The notes below the pieces were generated by a model. The model saw nothing but the letters and a program-made list of their open reading frames with translations, searched no databases and was not told the origin of the DNA. Below are positions 37,263 to 48,900 of a DNA stretch of 64,000 nucleotides, in pieces (the first letter of the stretch is position 1; the number at the start of each line of letters is the position of its first letter). Made by a program: the position numbers and the translations under genes. This stretch comes from Tenebrio molitor (Eukaryota > Arthropoda > Insecta > Coleoptera > Tenebrionidae). Where the stretch lies: positions 14,694,001 to 14,758,000 of the forward strand of contig NC_091050.1 in the NCBI RefSeq assembly GCF_963966145.1. Direction: 5' to 3'.

Positions 37263-38525
37263 ATGCCACGACGAAAGGTGGCATTTCTCCACCCCGACCT
37301 CGGAATCGGGGGCGCCGAAAGACTAGTGTTAGATGTGGCGAGTGCTTTAGCCCAACAGGGCGACGATGTGATTTTTTTAACCAACCACTTCGACAAGAAC
37401 CACACTTTCGAAGAACTCAAAAATGGGGAATTCCCCGTTCAGGTGTACGGGGACTGGTTGCCCCGCAGTGTCTTCGGAAAGTGTCAAGCCTTGTGTGCCT
37501 ACTTGCGTATGATTTACCTAACTTTCACATTCCTTTTGTTCTACCGGAAAGACGTAAAGCCCCACTTGTACTTTGTAGACTTGATACCGATCGCAGTGCC
37601 TATCTTGAAAGTGTTCGGTGAAAAAGTGATCTACTACTGCCACCATCCAGACCTGCTGGCCAGTCCCCCAGGAGGCGCCTTGAAGAAACTGTACAGAAAA
37701 CCGATAGACTGGCTGGAGCTCAAATCCACCAGTCGAGCCGACGTTTTATTGGTCAACAGCGACTACACCGCGACAGTTTTCCGCGAGACGTTTCCAGAAA
37801 TCGAAAAACCGATACAAGTGGTGTACCCTACTGTGGCCTGTTCATTCCAAGAAGCCGCCAAAAAAATCACAAACCCAAGACTGATGAGCCAAATCGTTCC
37901 AAAGATCCCCTCGAACACCAGATGCGTGTTTTTGTCCATCAACCGCTTCCATCCGGCCAAGAAGCTGGACCTAGCCGTGCTCGCGATGGACCGTTTGAGG
38001 CAAACCTCGCCGCCTGAAGAGTGGGACGGGATTTTTTTGATCGTCGCGGGGGGTTACGACCCTCGATCGGCGACAAATGCCGAATACTTTTCCCAATTGC
38101 AGGAGCTGGTTGAAGAAAAAAATTTAGAAGGCAACGTCGCGTTCCTTCAGTCTCCCTCTGACGACATAAAAACTGAGCTTCTCTTGGCGTGCGATTGTCT
38201 GATCTACACCCCAGTCAAGGAACACTTTGGGATCGTGCCCCTCGAAGCTATGACGGTCGCGAAACCTGTCATCGCGTGCAACAGCGGGGGCCCCAGAGAA
38301 ACCGTCGATCACGGCAACACGGGATATCTGTGCGAGCCCACCCCTGAGAGCATGGCGCAATTCATGTACCGGATTTTCAAGAGCGACACCAAAGAAATGG
38401 GGATCAGAGGGAAAAAGGTCTTGGAGGAGAAATTTTCGTTTGACACTTTTGCCAAAAATCTGAAAAAAATTGTAGACGGCATAAACAAAAAAAAAAATTT
38501 AATGTTGAATAATTATGTTACATAA
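37263..38525 (+). CDS. Alg2: Alpha-1,3/1,6-mannosyltransferase ALG2
   Basis: One uninterrupted frame of 420 residues, matching the usual ALG2 length of about 415-420. The enzyme adds the second and third mannoses to the dolichol-linked oligosaccharide on the cytosolic face of the endoplasmic reticulum. The start at 37263 (MPRRKVAFLHPDLGIGGAE) is chosen because the HPDLGIGGAERLV loop is the conserved N-terminus of the family; the frame stays open further upstream only through a non-ATG stretch. A hydrophobic hairpin at about 80-115 is typical. The GT4 acceptor and donor signatures YYCHHPDLL, SINRFHPAKK and the EHFGIVPLE glutamate pair are present. AATAAA is at 38533, eight bases after the stop. 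It runs tail-to-tail into FAM32A. Confidence 0.96.
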   Translation: MPRRKVAFLHPDLGIGGAERLVLDVASALAQQGDDVIFLTNHFDKNHTFEELKNGEFPVQVYGDWLPRSVFGKCQALCAYLRMIYLTFTFLLFYRKDVKPHLYFVDLIPIAVPILKVFGEKVIYYCHHPDLLASPPGGALKKLYRKPIDWLELKSTSRADVLLVNSDYTATVFRETFPEIEKPIQVVYPTVACSFQEAAKKITNPRLMSQIVPKIPSNTRCVFLSINRFHPAKKLDLAVLAMDRLRQTSPPEEWDGIFLIVAGGYDPRSATNAEYFSQLQELVEEKNLEGNVAFLQSPSDDIKTELLLACDCLIYTPVKEHFGIVPLEAMTVAKPVIACNSGGPRETVDHGNTGYLCEPTPESMAQFMYRIFKSDTKEMGIRGKKVLEEKFSFDTFAKNLKKIVDGINKKKNLMLNNYVT

Positions 38526-38544
38526 TATAGTAAATAAAATTAAA

Positions 38545-38932
38545 CTACTTAGTCCATGAGACTTTTGGTATGTCGAAGTGCTCAGTGAGCCCATCTAAGT
38601 GTTGATTGAATTTTTCCACACGCTCCTTATGAGTCATCGACGCTTTTTCCAATATCCTTTGCGTTTGCTGAAATTTGCAATTATTAGAACAAGGAGCACA
38701 CTAAAATAAATCGATTTACCATTTTTTCTTGCATCTTCTGGAAAGCTAACTCTGCCTGGGTCTTCTGCCTGGAGGATCTCGGTTCGGGAGTCCCCTCGCT
38801 CTCCACAACTTTATTTACCTGCTCCAGCAACTTCTTGTCCTTCTTTTTCTTCTTCTTTTTAACGCCATGATCGCCTTTTAATCGCAATTTTCCCGAACTA
38901 ACTTGCGCGTAAGGATCGTCACCTTCCCCCAT
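38545..38932 (-). CDS. FAM32A: FAM32A-like nuclear protein
   Basis: Two exons on the minus strand: 38932-38720 and 38667-38545, giving 111 residues, the same length as human FAM32A. The N-terminal half has GKLRLKGD and a poly-lysine run (VKKKKKKKDKKLLEQ). The C-terminal half is the conserved block QAELAFQKMQEKM, THKERVEKFNQHLD, EHFDIPKVSWTK. The family is a small, basic nucleolar/spliceosome-associated protein in animals. The start at 38932 gives MGEGDDPY; an in-frame upstream extension exists but is less like the family. The stop lies 19 bases from the ALG2 stop, so the two 3' untranslated regions must overlap; an ATTAAA for this gene seems to lie inside ALG2 coding sequence near 38500. A perfect CRE (TGACGTCA) lies at 38965. 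Confidence 0.95.
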
Positions 38933-38964
38933 GTTTATTGTTTTGACGTTTCTTTCTACAAACG

Positions 38965-38972
38965 TGACGTCA
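38965..38972. promoter_or_regulatory. CRE-type site upstream of FAM32A
   Basis: A palindromic TGACGTCA, 33 bases upstream of the FAM32A start and 21 bases from the left end of the Harbinger element. Confidence 0.45.
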
Positions 38973-39169
38973 AAACCAGCAATTGCCAACCTGGGGTGCG
39001 TTCAGAAATGTGCTGTGGGAATAGGTAATGGTAAGGTAATGGTACACCCAAGGATTATGACGTCATTGCCGAGATGTGCCGCGGCAACATCACATTTGTG
39101 AACGGTTTGTTGCAATTTTGTGGTACTGGTAGGAGTGGGAGTTGTTCTAGTCTATGGTTTGTGGTTATG

Positions 39170-39530
39170 TACTATTGCGGGCAAAAAAAGTGGGACATCA
39201 AATTTCTGTCAGTTTTGAAAAATTCGATGTAGTTCAAGCTTTATTGTCATTTTTTTTGACACTATTCCAGCTGACAGTTTAAAAATTTATTTTATCCTCC
39301 TATTTTCCTTTTCCAAATGCCCTCTTCTTTTTATAAAGGTAGATTTTGATTGGAACTTTGCATTAAATAAATATTCACTACGTGCTTACTTACAATCGCT
39401 CCCTACAACGTACAATACATAATGACAACGTCAATCGATTCAAAGTAGGGTTAGAATCAGGTAAGGGTTATTTCACATTAAAAGTCAAGACAATGACGTT
39501 GATGTCCCACTTTTTTTGCCCGCAATAGTA
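39170..39530. mobile_element. MITE nested in the Harbinger element
   Basis: 361 bases, TA-flanked, with inverted ends of about 32 bases beginning TACTATTGCGGGCAAAAAAA and continuing GTGGGACATCAA. Because it lies inside the Harbinger element it must have been inserted later. Confidence 0.85.
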
Positions 39531-39555
39531 CAATTGTACATACGTATAAAATAAA

Positions 39556-39789
39556 ATGTGGACATTGTCAATTGCGTTAGCTGCAGACTTTATTTTAAAT
39601 TTAGCATTTGAAAGCGAAGAAGAAAGTAGTAATGATGATGAAGAAATAATAGCAACATTAGCAACTGTCATTGTCAGAAAAAAATACAAAACGAAACCTG
39701 CAAGAGTGCAGAACTATTTAGACACTGTGTCCAATTACAATGCAAAACAATTCCAGCAACACTTTCGTATTATTATTTTAAGTACTTAG
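39556..39789 (+). pseudogene. Harbinger nuclease N-terminal fragment
   Basis: A 77-residue frame with an acidic stretch (ESEEESSNDDEE) followed by RVQNYLDTVSNYNAKQFQQH and FRI, the layout of the region before the DDE nuclease in HARBI1-like proteins. It stops directly after FRI, so the nuclease domain is absent. Confidence 0.6.
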
Positions 39790-40524
39790 TAACACAGTTC
39801 TTGACTTGTTTTTGTTCGTTATAAAATTTATTTTTTCCAACTTTATTTTTTTTTTCTCAAAAATTTCCTTATGTAAGGTAACAAAATTTTTATACTGGCG
39901 TTTAGACAATTAAAAGGGCTATCAGAATTAAGAAAAAAAATTGGGGGTTTCCATTTAAAAAAACTATCGATGATGTCATAACTCGGAAACAAATGACTGC
40001 TTGGAATTTTATTTTGTATTAAAATATGTATTTTTATAAACTAAAATTGACCTGTCCAAAGATTTTTTTGAAAAAATTTTGTTTCATTTTTAATGAATTT
40101 ATTCCATACTTTTGCCGGTCACTGTATAAGCCTTTTAAAACAAATATAAACTGAAGAAAATTATATAAATCAAATAAACTTTTTAAAACAAATACATATT
40201 ACATTATTTTACTCCGTTCAACCTATATAATCAGCAAATTGGCAATACATAGTCCTTAGCGACTTAGCCAGCCCCAGCTTATTATTGAGGCGCCAAAATG
40301 ACGGTGAATTGACAGTTTATTATTATTATTGCGCATGTGCGGCAATTCTTCCCACACTCATGGAGCATGGTAACTTGGGAACACCGTCAGGCAATCACCC
40401 AAACAATTCTGAACGCATGACAGATGACCATGTCTGCATTACCGGCAATTTACGAACGGCGCATGGCGACCTAGGTGCACCTGGGTACGATTTCTGAACG
40501 CACCCCTGACTCACCCAATTTCTC

Positions 40525-40541
40525 CACAAAGTGAGGTTATG
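40525..40541 (-). promoter_or_regulatory. 17-base motif shared with the ALG2 leader
   Basis: CATAACCTCACTTTGTG on the minus strand, identical to 37244-37260. It lies about 90 bases upstream of the parkin start, where a core promoter would be expected. Confidence 0.4.
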
Positions 40542-40628
40542 GGACGTATTTACAAAAATACAACACGATTATCTAAATATAATCGTACGTGAGATTAGGG
40601 GGGACAAGGTTAAACAATTTTTTCAACA

Positions 40629-42331
40629 ATGAGTTTTATTATTAATGCAATAAAAAATATTTTACATAGGATGTTGCAATTTTTATCGTTCAGTAGAAAG
40701 ACAATAAGCAATTCTTTGAGTATTTACATCAAAACAAACAACGGGAACACACTTTCCGTCGATCTGGACCCCAACTGGGACATAAAAGACGTGAAAGAGT
40801 TTGTGGCGCCACAGCTGGGACTGGACCCTGGTGAGGTGAAAATTATTTTTGCTGGGAAAGAACTTGGAGATTCCATCACCATATCAGTGAGTACTTGCTT
40901 GATACATCATTTTTAATTGACATGAATTCTTCAGGAATGTGATCTAGGACAGCAGAGTACTTTACACGCGATTAAAGTAACAAAAAAACTGACTCCACCT
41001 AAGCTGGACAATGCTCCAATAGAAGAGAGTGATGAGGGGAAACCCCTGTGTGAGACTCTGTCAGACCTGAGTTTTTCCAACGACGAGGTCGAGGAAACCT
41101 CGACCCCACAAACTAAAGTCCATTTTTTTGTGTACTGTCCAACTTGTAAGAGTCTCAAAAACGGAAAACTGCGCGTCCGGTGCCACTTCTGCAAATACGG
41201 CGCGTTCACGGTTCACGCCGACCCACAAAACTGGACAGACGTTCTAGAACCCAAACGGATAACAGGGCTTTGCGAGAACAGTCTCGAACAATGCGCCAAT
41301 GTAAGTTCTCAATGCTGCTCGAACACCTCAACAACGCAATTTCCAGATTTTGGACAACAGAGAACCCACATTTGCAGAATTTTATTTCAAATGTTCGGAG
41401 CACACGTCTTTGGGAGAGGACGACGGGGCCGTGCCCCTCTACCTGATCCGCCCTAACATAAAAGAAGTGCCTTGTTTGGCTTGCGCTGACGTCAAGTGAG
41501 CACATAACCCCACTTTTTGCAAAATCTCAATAGCAGATTCCAGCGATCTGGTGTTCGTTTTCCCGTGCGAAGAGGGTCACGTCACCTGTCTGGACTGCTT
41601 CCGGCAGTACTGCACGACGCGCCTGCGCGAGCGCCAGTTCTGGCAACATCCAGAGTACGGATACACTCTAGCGTGTCCAGCTGGATGTCCAGACTCGTTC
41701 ATCAAAGAGATACATCATTTTAAATTGCTACCAGAGAATCAAGTAAGATTCGCAATAACAAATAATTTTATTTAAACATCTAGTGTTGCAGTACGTGCAA
41801 TATCAGAGATTCGCGACTGAAGAGTTTGTGCTAAGGGCCGGCGGGGTGCTCTGCCCCCAGCCCGGGTGCGGAATGGGCATTTTAGCCGACCCCGAATGCA
41901 CCAAAATCACTTGCATCAACGGCTGTGGGGTAAGTCCCCCAGAGCAGTCACCATCACCCAAATTCAGTATGTTTTTTGTCGTTCGTGTTTGCAAGGTTAT
42001 CACATAGGGGAATGTGATGTTGCCGAGGGGAATAGCTCCCCTAACACCACCGACTGTTCCTACAATGTCGACCCCACGAGGGCCGCAGATGCTCGATGGG
42101 ACGAGGCCTCGAGGGTCGCCATTAAAGTACTCACAAAACCATGTCCCAAGTGTCGAACCCCCACAGAGAGAGATGGTAGGCACAGTTGCGTCAGTGTTGC
42201 CAACCTAATACCGATTTTTAGGGGGTTGCATGCACATGGTGTGTACCAGGGCCGGGTGCGAGTATCATTGGTGCTGGGTTTGTCAGACTGCATGGACCAG
42301 GGATTGCATGGGGAGTCACTGGTTTGGATAA
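40629..42331 (+). CDS. park: Parkin, RBR E3 ubiquitin ligase
   Basis: Seven exons join in phase: 40629-40886, 40935-41300, 41347-41495, 41544-41742, 41792-41929, 41968-42175 and 42222-42331, giving 475 residues (fly parkin has 482). Parkin ubiquitinates damaged mitochondria after activation by PINK1. The ubiquitin-like domain covers about residues 29-105 (IYIKTNNGNTLSVDL, IIFAGKEL), with the PINK1 target serine in DLGQQS at residue 94. RING0 follows (VYCPTCKSLKNGKLRVRC), then RING1 (FPCEEGHVTCLDCF), IBR (CPQPGCGMG, YVFCRSCLQGYHIGEC) and RING2 with the catalytic cysteine in GGCMHMVC (about Cys442). The C-terminus is CMGSHWFG. The first ATG gives MSFI, as in flies; a second ATG at 40671 could also serve. 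Exon 4 uses the acceptor ATTCCAG at 41543 because nearer AGs break the frame. AATAAA lies at 42640. Confidence 0.96.
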
Positions 42332-42993
42332 TTTATCCAAAAGGATCAAGTTGTTAACGATTGTTAAATATAATTGCCATGGATACGATATTGTTGTTAT
42401 TTAATCAAATAATAATAGCATCAACAAACGTTTTTAAGCCAAAAATCGGACTCCAATTTGTGAACTTTTTCTCAGTAGAGTGTTGCAACAGAGGGGATGA
42501 ATTATTGCATAAAGCGGGGTAAGTTCCATTACGTATTTCGTAGGCGGAAGGGGTTGTTTGCTTCTGCACCAAGTTGGGGAAAATTCGTCAACAGAAACGA
42601 AGAAAACTCGATTTTCTTGGGCCATCGATGATTGAGATAAATAAAATCTAATTTTCTAAAGAGTCAATAAGGGTAGTTTTGTACAATTTTTATATCTGTG
42701 AGATGGATTATTCGTCAATGTGTAGGCCCCAATTTATTAGCAGAGTGTATTTGACAGTTAGGCAACCAGTTTTACATCTGGAGTGTTATCATTTAAAATT
42801 TAATTTATTGTTGGTGTTTTTTGTGATAATAATTAAAAACAAGTCTTTTCAAGTGAGGTAGTGTCATTTGTGCACCTTTTCCCTCGTTGATAGTGGCAAA
42901 ATTTTCCTTGAAAAAGTTAGTTTTCCCCCTGAAAACGTAACGTTTTGTGGTGAAAGCCTCGGCGGCAGTTTTCAGGGACGAATCGTCGTTTAA
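42332..42993. other. Parkin 3' region and upstream region of the HMG-box exon
   Basis: Contains the parkin poly(A) signal at 42640. No exon was recognised, but an upstream exon of the HMG-box gene could lie in this interval. Confidence 0.4.
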
Positions 42994-45900
42994 ATGACTT
43001 CTGAGTGGCTAAAAGAGTGTCTACATCAGGTGCATTTCACAGTAATGCACCTGCATCGATCAAACGCTTTCCCGACAATTTTCCCTTGTTTTCCCTTCGC
43101 TGAAATTGGCTGCGAGAGCACTTTCAGGCGTCCTCCTTCCAGGACAATTTTCACGTTAACGAACGGGTGGAAAGGTCCGCGCCCGACGAAATTTCTAATC
43201 GAATTACTCCACTCTGCAGAATTCTACGATGAGTCCAAAGAGAAACCGAAAATCCCCCGCCCCCCGAACGCGTTCATGCTGTACGCGAACGAGAACCGAA
43301 AGAAAATGTCGCAATTATACCCGACGGAATCGAACAAGGACATAAGCAAGCGCTTGGGAAACGGGTGGAAGTCGCTGAACGAGGACGAGAGGAAGAAGTT
43401 CTTCGAGCGGGCGAAAGCAATCGGGCTGCAGCACAAAAAGGAGTATCCAGGTATTTGCGAGGGCGCGATCAAGGGCGAGAATCGAGCGCCTCCGGAGATT
43501 GATTTAAATTCGAAAGGGCTTTGTCCGCCGAAAACTGGGACGCGGCCGCCCACCGGAACCGTTCCACTTTGCGGCGAGTTCGGATCGAGGCGACGAAAAA
43601 TTGGGAATTGTAAAAGGGAAAATTAAAAGTGTAAACAGTGAAGCAGGGGCGGCGAGAGTGGGACAAAGGAAATACCCGCCGAATAAATAACGAAATTTGA
43701 TCATGCTACGCTGCCGTCAAAAAATAAATCAATCGATTCAGTACATTCACAATGTGATAACATAACAATTACGTATTTAGAAAAACATCCATTTAGACCG
43801 CTTGCATCACTAAGAAAAAATAATTAAATGTTAATGAAATTGCTGCGGCACAAAAATTTAGGACGTTTCTCATGAGCAAAATTTTTTGTTACGACCAAAA
43901 AAATTAAATCCCACAATTCTAAATTTCAAATATTACACGAAGAGATATCAATAGGTTCTTCATCTATAACAGGGAAAGTTGAAACATTTTATTTATAATC
44001 AATATGATCCCCATTTAACTTTATTGCTGTCATGAAGTAATTTTAGATATTTGAAAAAAATTATTCCGTGTCCAATATTTTTTGAATTTTTGAAATTGGT
44101 GATAATACGATGGTGCCAAATCCGGCGAATATGGTGGATGGTCGTTGATTAGTCAATTCAAAACCTGATTAAATGCAACTAGGCCCACGACAAGAGAACT
44201 TTGGACATTTTACCGCGAGATTTTCTGGAACATTTTTTAATATTTAATAAGGAAGAACAGTTTACTTGTGCGAGAGTTCAACCTTATTCTGTCGGAATTA
44301 TTCCGTCTTTGTTCTAAAAAAAAAAAAGACAGACGCTTGTTTTAGCTAGGAACGACACTATGGAAATTAAGTATTTCTCCCAATACTGCAGAGAAGCTCC
44401 CGACATAACTAATATGTTTGAAAAAGGTTTCCCGAGAATAAAATAAAGTGTGTTATTTTAAGCGTGGAAAGATAAAGGGAGCGTGCAAAGACATGACGAG
44501 GTCATCAAATAAGATATTACATCTCTTTTGTGCCTTTGTGTTCTTTAAGAAAATCTGATCGTTTTTGTTCTTCATCCAGATGAGTTTTTAAGATGTTTCA
44601 TTTTAAAAAATCAGCTGCAACTTGTGATGCAATTTCACTGATGGCCGTGCAGGTGGTTTGTATCTATAGTTCGTTTTTTTTAATAATCAATTGTCAGTGT
44701 CAAAATACAGAAAAAACCAAACTGTATATTAAAAATCATTGACATTTGGTCCAGTTCTATCTCAATTTCACCCTAGATCATTATTGAGGTTATGTTGCAT
44801 ATGTTTATGAGTGTAACCCCTCGTTTCCAATCACTTATACATAATTATAAATTATAATTACCAAAGTTTGATCCATAGTTGTGAACGACGGTGTGCACAA
44901 TTAAATTATAACTAGAAAATTATACTTAACAAATTGTGATTCATTTGTGTTTCACTTATAATTATCAAATTCTTGCAAACTCCAAGGTTTTTACGTACAA
45001 TTAGATAATTTGACCAATCAGATCATTAGCTGTCTTTAACCTCAAATCTCTGAGGTCGTTTTTTTGCCAAATGGACGCATTCGATGAAAAATTGGCCACA
45101 ATTAGTTTCAATATCCATTACGTTTACCTTCGTGGCACTTACTGTAACTATTTACTGGGTATATCTAATTGCACCAAACTAAAACTAGTAAAATGTCAAA
45201 ACTAGTGACAGTTGTTTTGCAAATTTTCTCTAGTTTTTCATTGGTCTGTAGTTGTTATTAATTATGATTGTGAACAGCAAAAGTGAAAGTATTTTTTGTA
45301 AAGTATAATTTTCTAAGTATAATTTATAATTATAATCTCTTAAGTGATTGGAAACAAAGGGTTAGACACGTGTTTAATTTAAATTTATATTGTCAAATGT
45401 GACAATCGGTGACAATTACAAAAGTCAATGTTTCAAACATGATTTATAAAATTCACTGTTTCCAATTTTCTGCCAACCTGACAACACTGACAATTGATTA
45501 TTAAAAAAAAACAGACTTTATTGATGTGGTGCGCAAGTGATTCTCTGTCGACTCTTCTATTGATTATTTTCAAAAAATTCAAACGCTATGTCTGAAACTT
45601 ATTTTAATGAAGAGGCAGCGAACAACGCTCTATTAAAATTAAAAAATTAATTACCACTCGAACCTGACTATAGGTATTTTTCCATTTGTTCCTGGTTCCA
45701 TTTTTGTCAGTTGTTTTCAACTTATCTCTAAATTCCAGTACATCCCCGTCACATTGGAAAAAATCTATCACGTGCCAGTTCTCAAAAAGGTAATAGTCGC
45801 AGTGTAAAAAAATGTCAAATTGCACTTCACTCGAGGTTTTCAAAAAAATTTGAGATTTTATTTCACGATGCTGTCACATCTTCATGAAATATTTTGTTTG

Positions 45901-48900
45901 ATTATTTCCTTCATGTGTGACAAATATTGACCAATCAAAACGAGAAAACAAAAAATAACCCGATAAAATTTCTCTAAAATGCACATGTGCAATAATCTGA
46001 TAAAAAAATAAATGTCGGTACCTGATTTTTTTTTTTAATAAATTATTTTGAATAAAAAGGATTGGAAATAATGCGTTTGGTTTCATTATATTCAGGAAAT
46101 AATCATGATGATTTTTTGCTAATGAACTCAAACATCCATAAATTATTCGGTCAGAAGACCAATTATTATCAAATAAAAGCCCTCGACTTCGTCTCGTGCT
46201 CTTATTTGCTAATAATAATTGGTATTCTGACCTCATTTATGGATGTTTTCTTTCATTAGCAAAAAAATTTCCGATAAAAAATTTTGCACTTGGGATTAAT
46301 GTGATTAATTATTAACTTTAATATGAATCAGATTTTTTGCACCAATCAATTGTGGTTTTATTAATTTGTTGGTGCAAATGGCCTGGATTCTAAAAATTTT
46401 TTGGTTAAAATTACAGTTGCGATGATTTCCTCTCATCATTATGGGACGATCAATTGTGATCAATTTATGTTCTTTTGTATTTCCACCTGAATCGTCTCAT
46501 CTACAGTCGTCTATATCAAATTTTCTAAAGTATACTCAAAAACTGCGTAATTTTAGTTTCTTTGCTGTTTAATAAATTGCTTGAGTCACACTTTTAGATA
46601 AAAAAATAATTAGTGCATCCTTGTCCTCTTCAGCCTGCCGAAATAAATTTGTCGCCTTAAGTTCCCCAAGGTGCGACTCTTGGACCGTTATTGTTCGCTT
46701 ATTTTTAAGCGACATCACATCTAACGTCGACTCTTTTTATCTCTTAACGCAGATGATTAATATTGATAACAATAGTCTTCATGAGTACATAAGAGTATTT
46801 GAGACTTGTCAAAATTAAACATGGATACACAAAATATATAAATCAATATAAAAATTAATTTAAAAAGCTATCTACGCCACTGAATAGAGGCGCATTTCTA
46901 CGACTCATCAATACCGAAGTATGACAATAAAGCGAACGGCAATTTCCAGGAAAATCTAACTGACAGCATTTTTAAATTTCGCTTTGATAAGAAAAAAAAA
47001 AGACACGCTCGACCGGTCTCAAAAAACTCCAAAAACGAAAATTTCCGTTCCGAGAAAAACAATTCGTTCCCCTTTTCCGAAAATCCGACTTTTCCCTCCC
47101 CTTTTGGCGCCTTTACAACGCCGTCACCCCCGCCGTGTTTACCGCTGCATCTGCCTAATGCCCTCGCTTCCTTCGCAAATTGATGCAAATCAATTGAAGC
47201 CTTCGAAGTTCGTGGAAAGCGTGGCGGTCGAAACCGGAGCGGCGTCGCGGCGCAGGTCCGGTGGGAAATTCTAGAAGCCGCCTCTCAAATCCGATTATGC
47301 GAGGTGATCGTTATGTCGCTTCGCTTTCCCTATATATTTTTTCGGCGTCACTTCCACGCGACAACGATCAGCCGGCAAACCGGACTAATTTCCTGGCGCC
47401 GCCCGGACAATTAATAGAAGGGTTTCTTCCCAATCAGCGCGGAGGAAGTTGCACGGAGGGAAAATTACAGAGGACGCGACGAGTCGAACGTGTTTTCACA
47501 GCGATTTTTCCACGTTCCGGGCATGTGTGGATTGCCCGGAATCGACCGGTCTAGTATCGAGTAGGTGCCGGAGGAACGAGGGATAGAGCGAATGTAGTTC
47601 GCAGTCGATGTTCCGGATTTCTCCGGTCATCGCTGCCAATCATTCCGGAGGGGATTTAACGCTCGTCCAACCGTGGTTTCTTCCGCTCGCTTTCATCTAC
47701 GGAGACGTCCAAAAAAATCTCGCAACCAAAATCTCAAAGACCTTTATTAAAATAAACGTAGTCCGGGGGAGCCCCCGAGAATTTTTCTACAACACTCGCC
47801 CTAACCTCCGGTTCCAACTTGTCCACCTCCATTCGAGCTTTCTGCTTGAAGAAAGCACAAGCCAAAGGATTCACAATTACCACGAACAAACCAACAATTC
47901 CAACATTTGTTGGTAGACTGATCCAAGGATACTTCCCCAAGATTCCTTTCTTATCCAGGTGATTCATCAAAACGGGGGTCAACCCTGAAACCAAAATCTT
48001 CGTCCTGATCCTGCTTAATCCTTCGATCTCACCCAGTGCAGGCATGGGCATGAAAATCCTGCTGACAATGACCTGAAGAATCCCTTTCCGAGCGGCCCTC
48101 CTCGAGTATCCTAGTTCATTGTTATTGCTGTCAAACACTGGAGTCCCATTTTGGAGTTCCCTTGAAAAACTGGTTTGAAAGAATCTCGTATCACCACCGG
48201 GACTCACTGCATCCTCATCGCGGGGATGTTGATACAGTTTGCAACGATCACAGCTAGCAGAGGGACCCAGCGACCAAAAAGTGGTGGTGCATTCTAAAAA
48301 AATCACTCGACATGCACGTGGGGGTGGTTTCGAAGCCGTCTCACTCGTAACACGTGGTTGAGACCGAGAGCCGTCCCCACAGCTCCACCGGTCGCCGCCA
48401 TGTAAGCCCCAAACAACTGCTTCTCTGTGAACGTGGACTCTCCACTTCCGTTGGTGTAGTTGACGACAGCGTTGAAAGACTGGTTGAACCACTGCCAGAA
48501 GACCACCGCGGCCCAAGACTTGTAAAATGTCATCATTCCGCTACAGATCAACATGTTTCCGGGCATCTGGAAGGACATTCGTCCCACCAAGAACATTTTC
48601 TCTCCGGTGTCGGGGTGGTATGCCGAATCGTAGATGATTTTGGCACGCCAGAGGTCCTCTTCCGTGGTTCCAGGAGGCAAAGGTAGTTTTAATCTGAGAG
48701 GAGTCGAGAGACTATTGTCTTTAGGAGTCTACCTGTATTTGGTGAGCAAGCATTTGGCTTCTTCCAGGCGGGTGTTGGTGACGAAAATGTTCAAGGGGTT
48801 GGTGGTCTGGAAGAAGTGTTTGGCTCGACCGATGTAAGTGTCTTGGTCGTAGCGGGGTTCGTCGATGTTGATGTCGATAGGGGTGCCTTTTCCCATTTTG

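Larger units (their letters stand above)
38994..40505. mobile_element. Defective PIF/Harbinger-type transposon
   Basis: The ends are a perfect 16-base inverted pair, GGGTGCGTTCAGAAAT and ATTTCTGAACGCACCC, flanked on both sides by the trinucleotide CTG, the 3-base target duplication expected for PIF/Harbinger. The interior holds a remnant of a Harbinger nuclease N-terminus (39556-39789) and a nested MITE (39170-39530). No complete nuclease is present, so it cannot move by itself. It occupies the space between the divergent FAM32A and parkin genes. Confidence 0.85.
44390..46830 (+). mobile_element. Degenerate non-LTR retrotransposon (LINE), copy A
   Basis: Near 46665-46710 the sequence encodes the reverse-transcriptase motif VPQGATLGPLLFAY, followed by stops and frame changes. 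The same DNA recurs in the same order at 57840-59690. This copy is interrupted by a terminal-inverted-repeat element (44673-45512) and a foldback element (46111-46267). It is too decayed to encode protein. The family resembles jockey/CR1-type LINEs only by this short motif. Confidence 0.6.

Noticed and set aside
41496..41540. Nearer AG acceptors (before 41530 and 41537) for parkin exon 4
   Set aside because: They put the exon out of frame. Only the AG at 41542-41543 restores the RING1 sequence.
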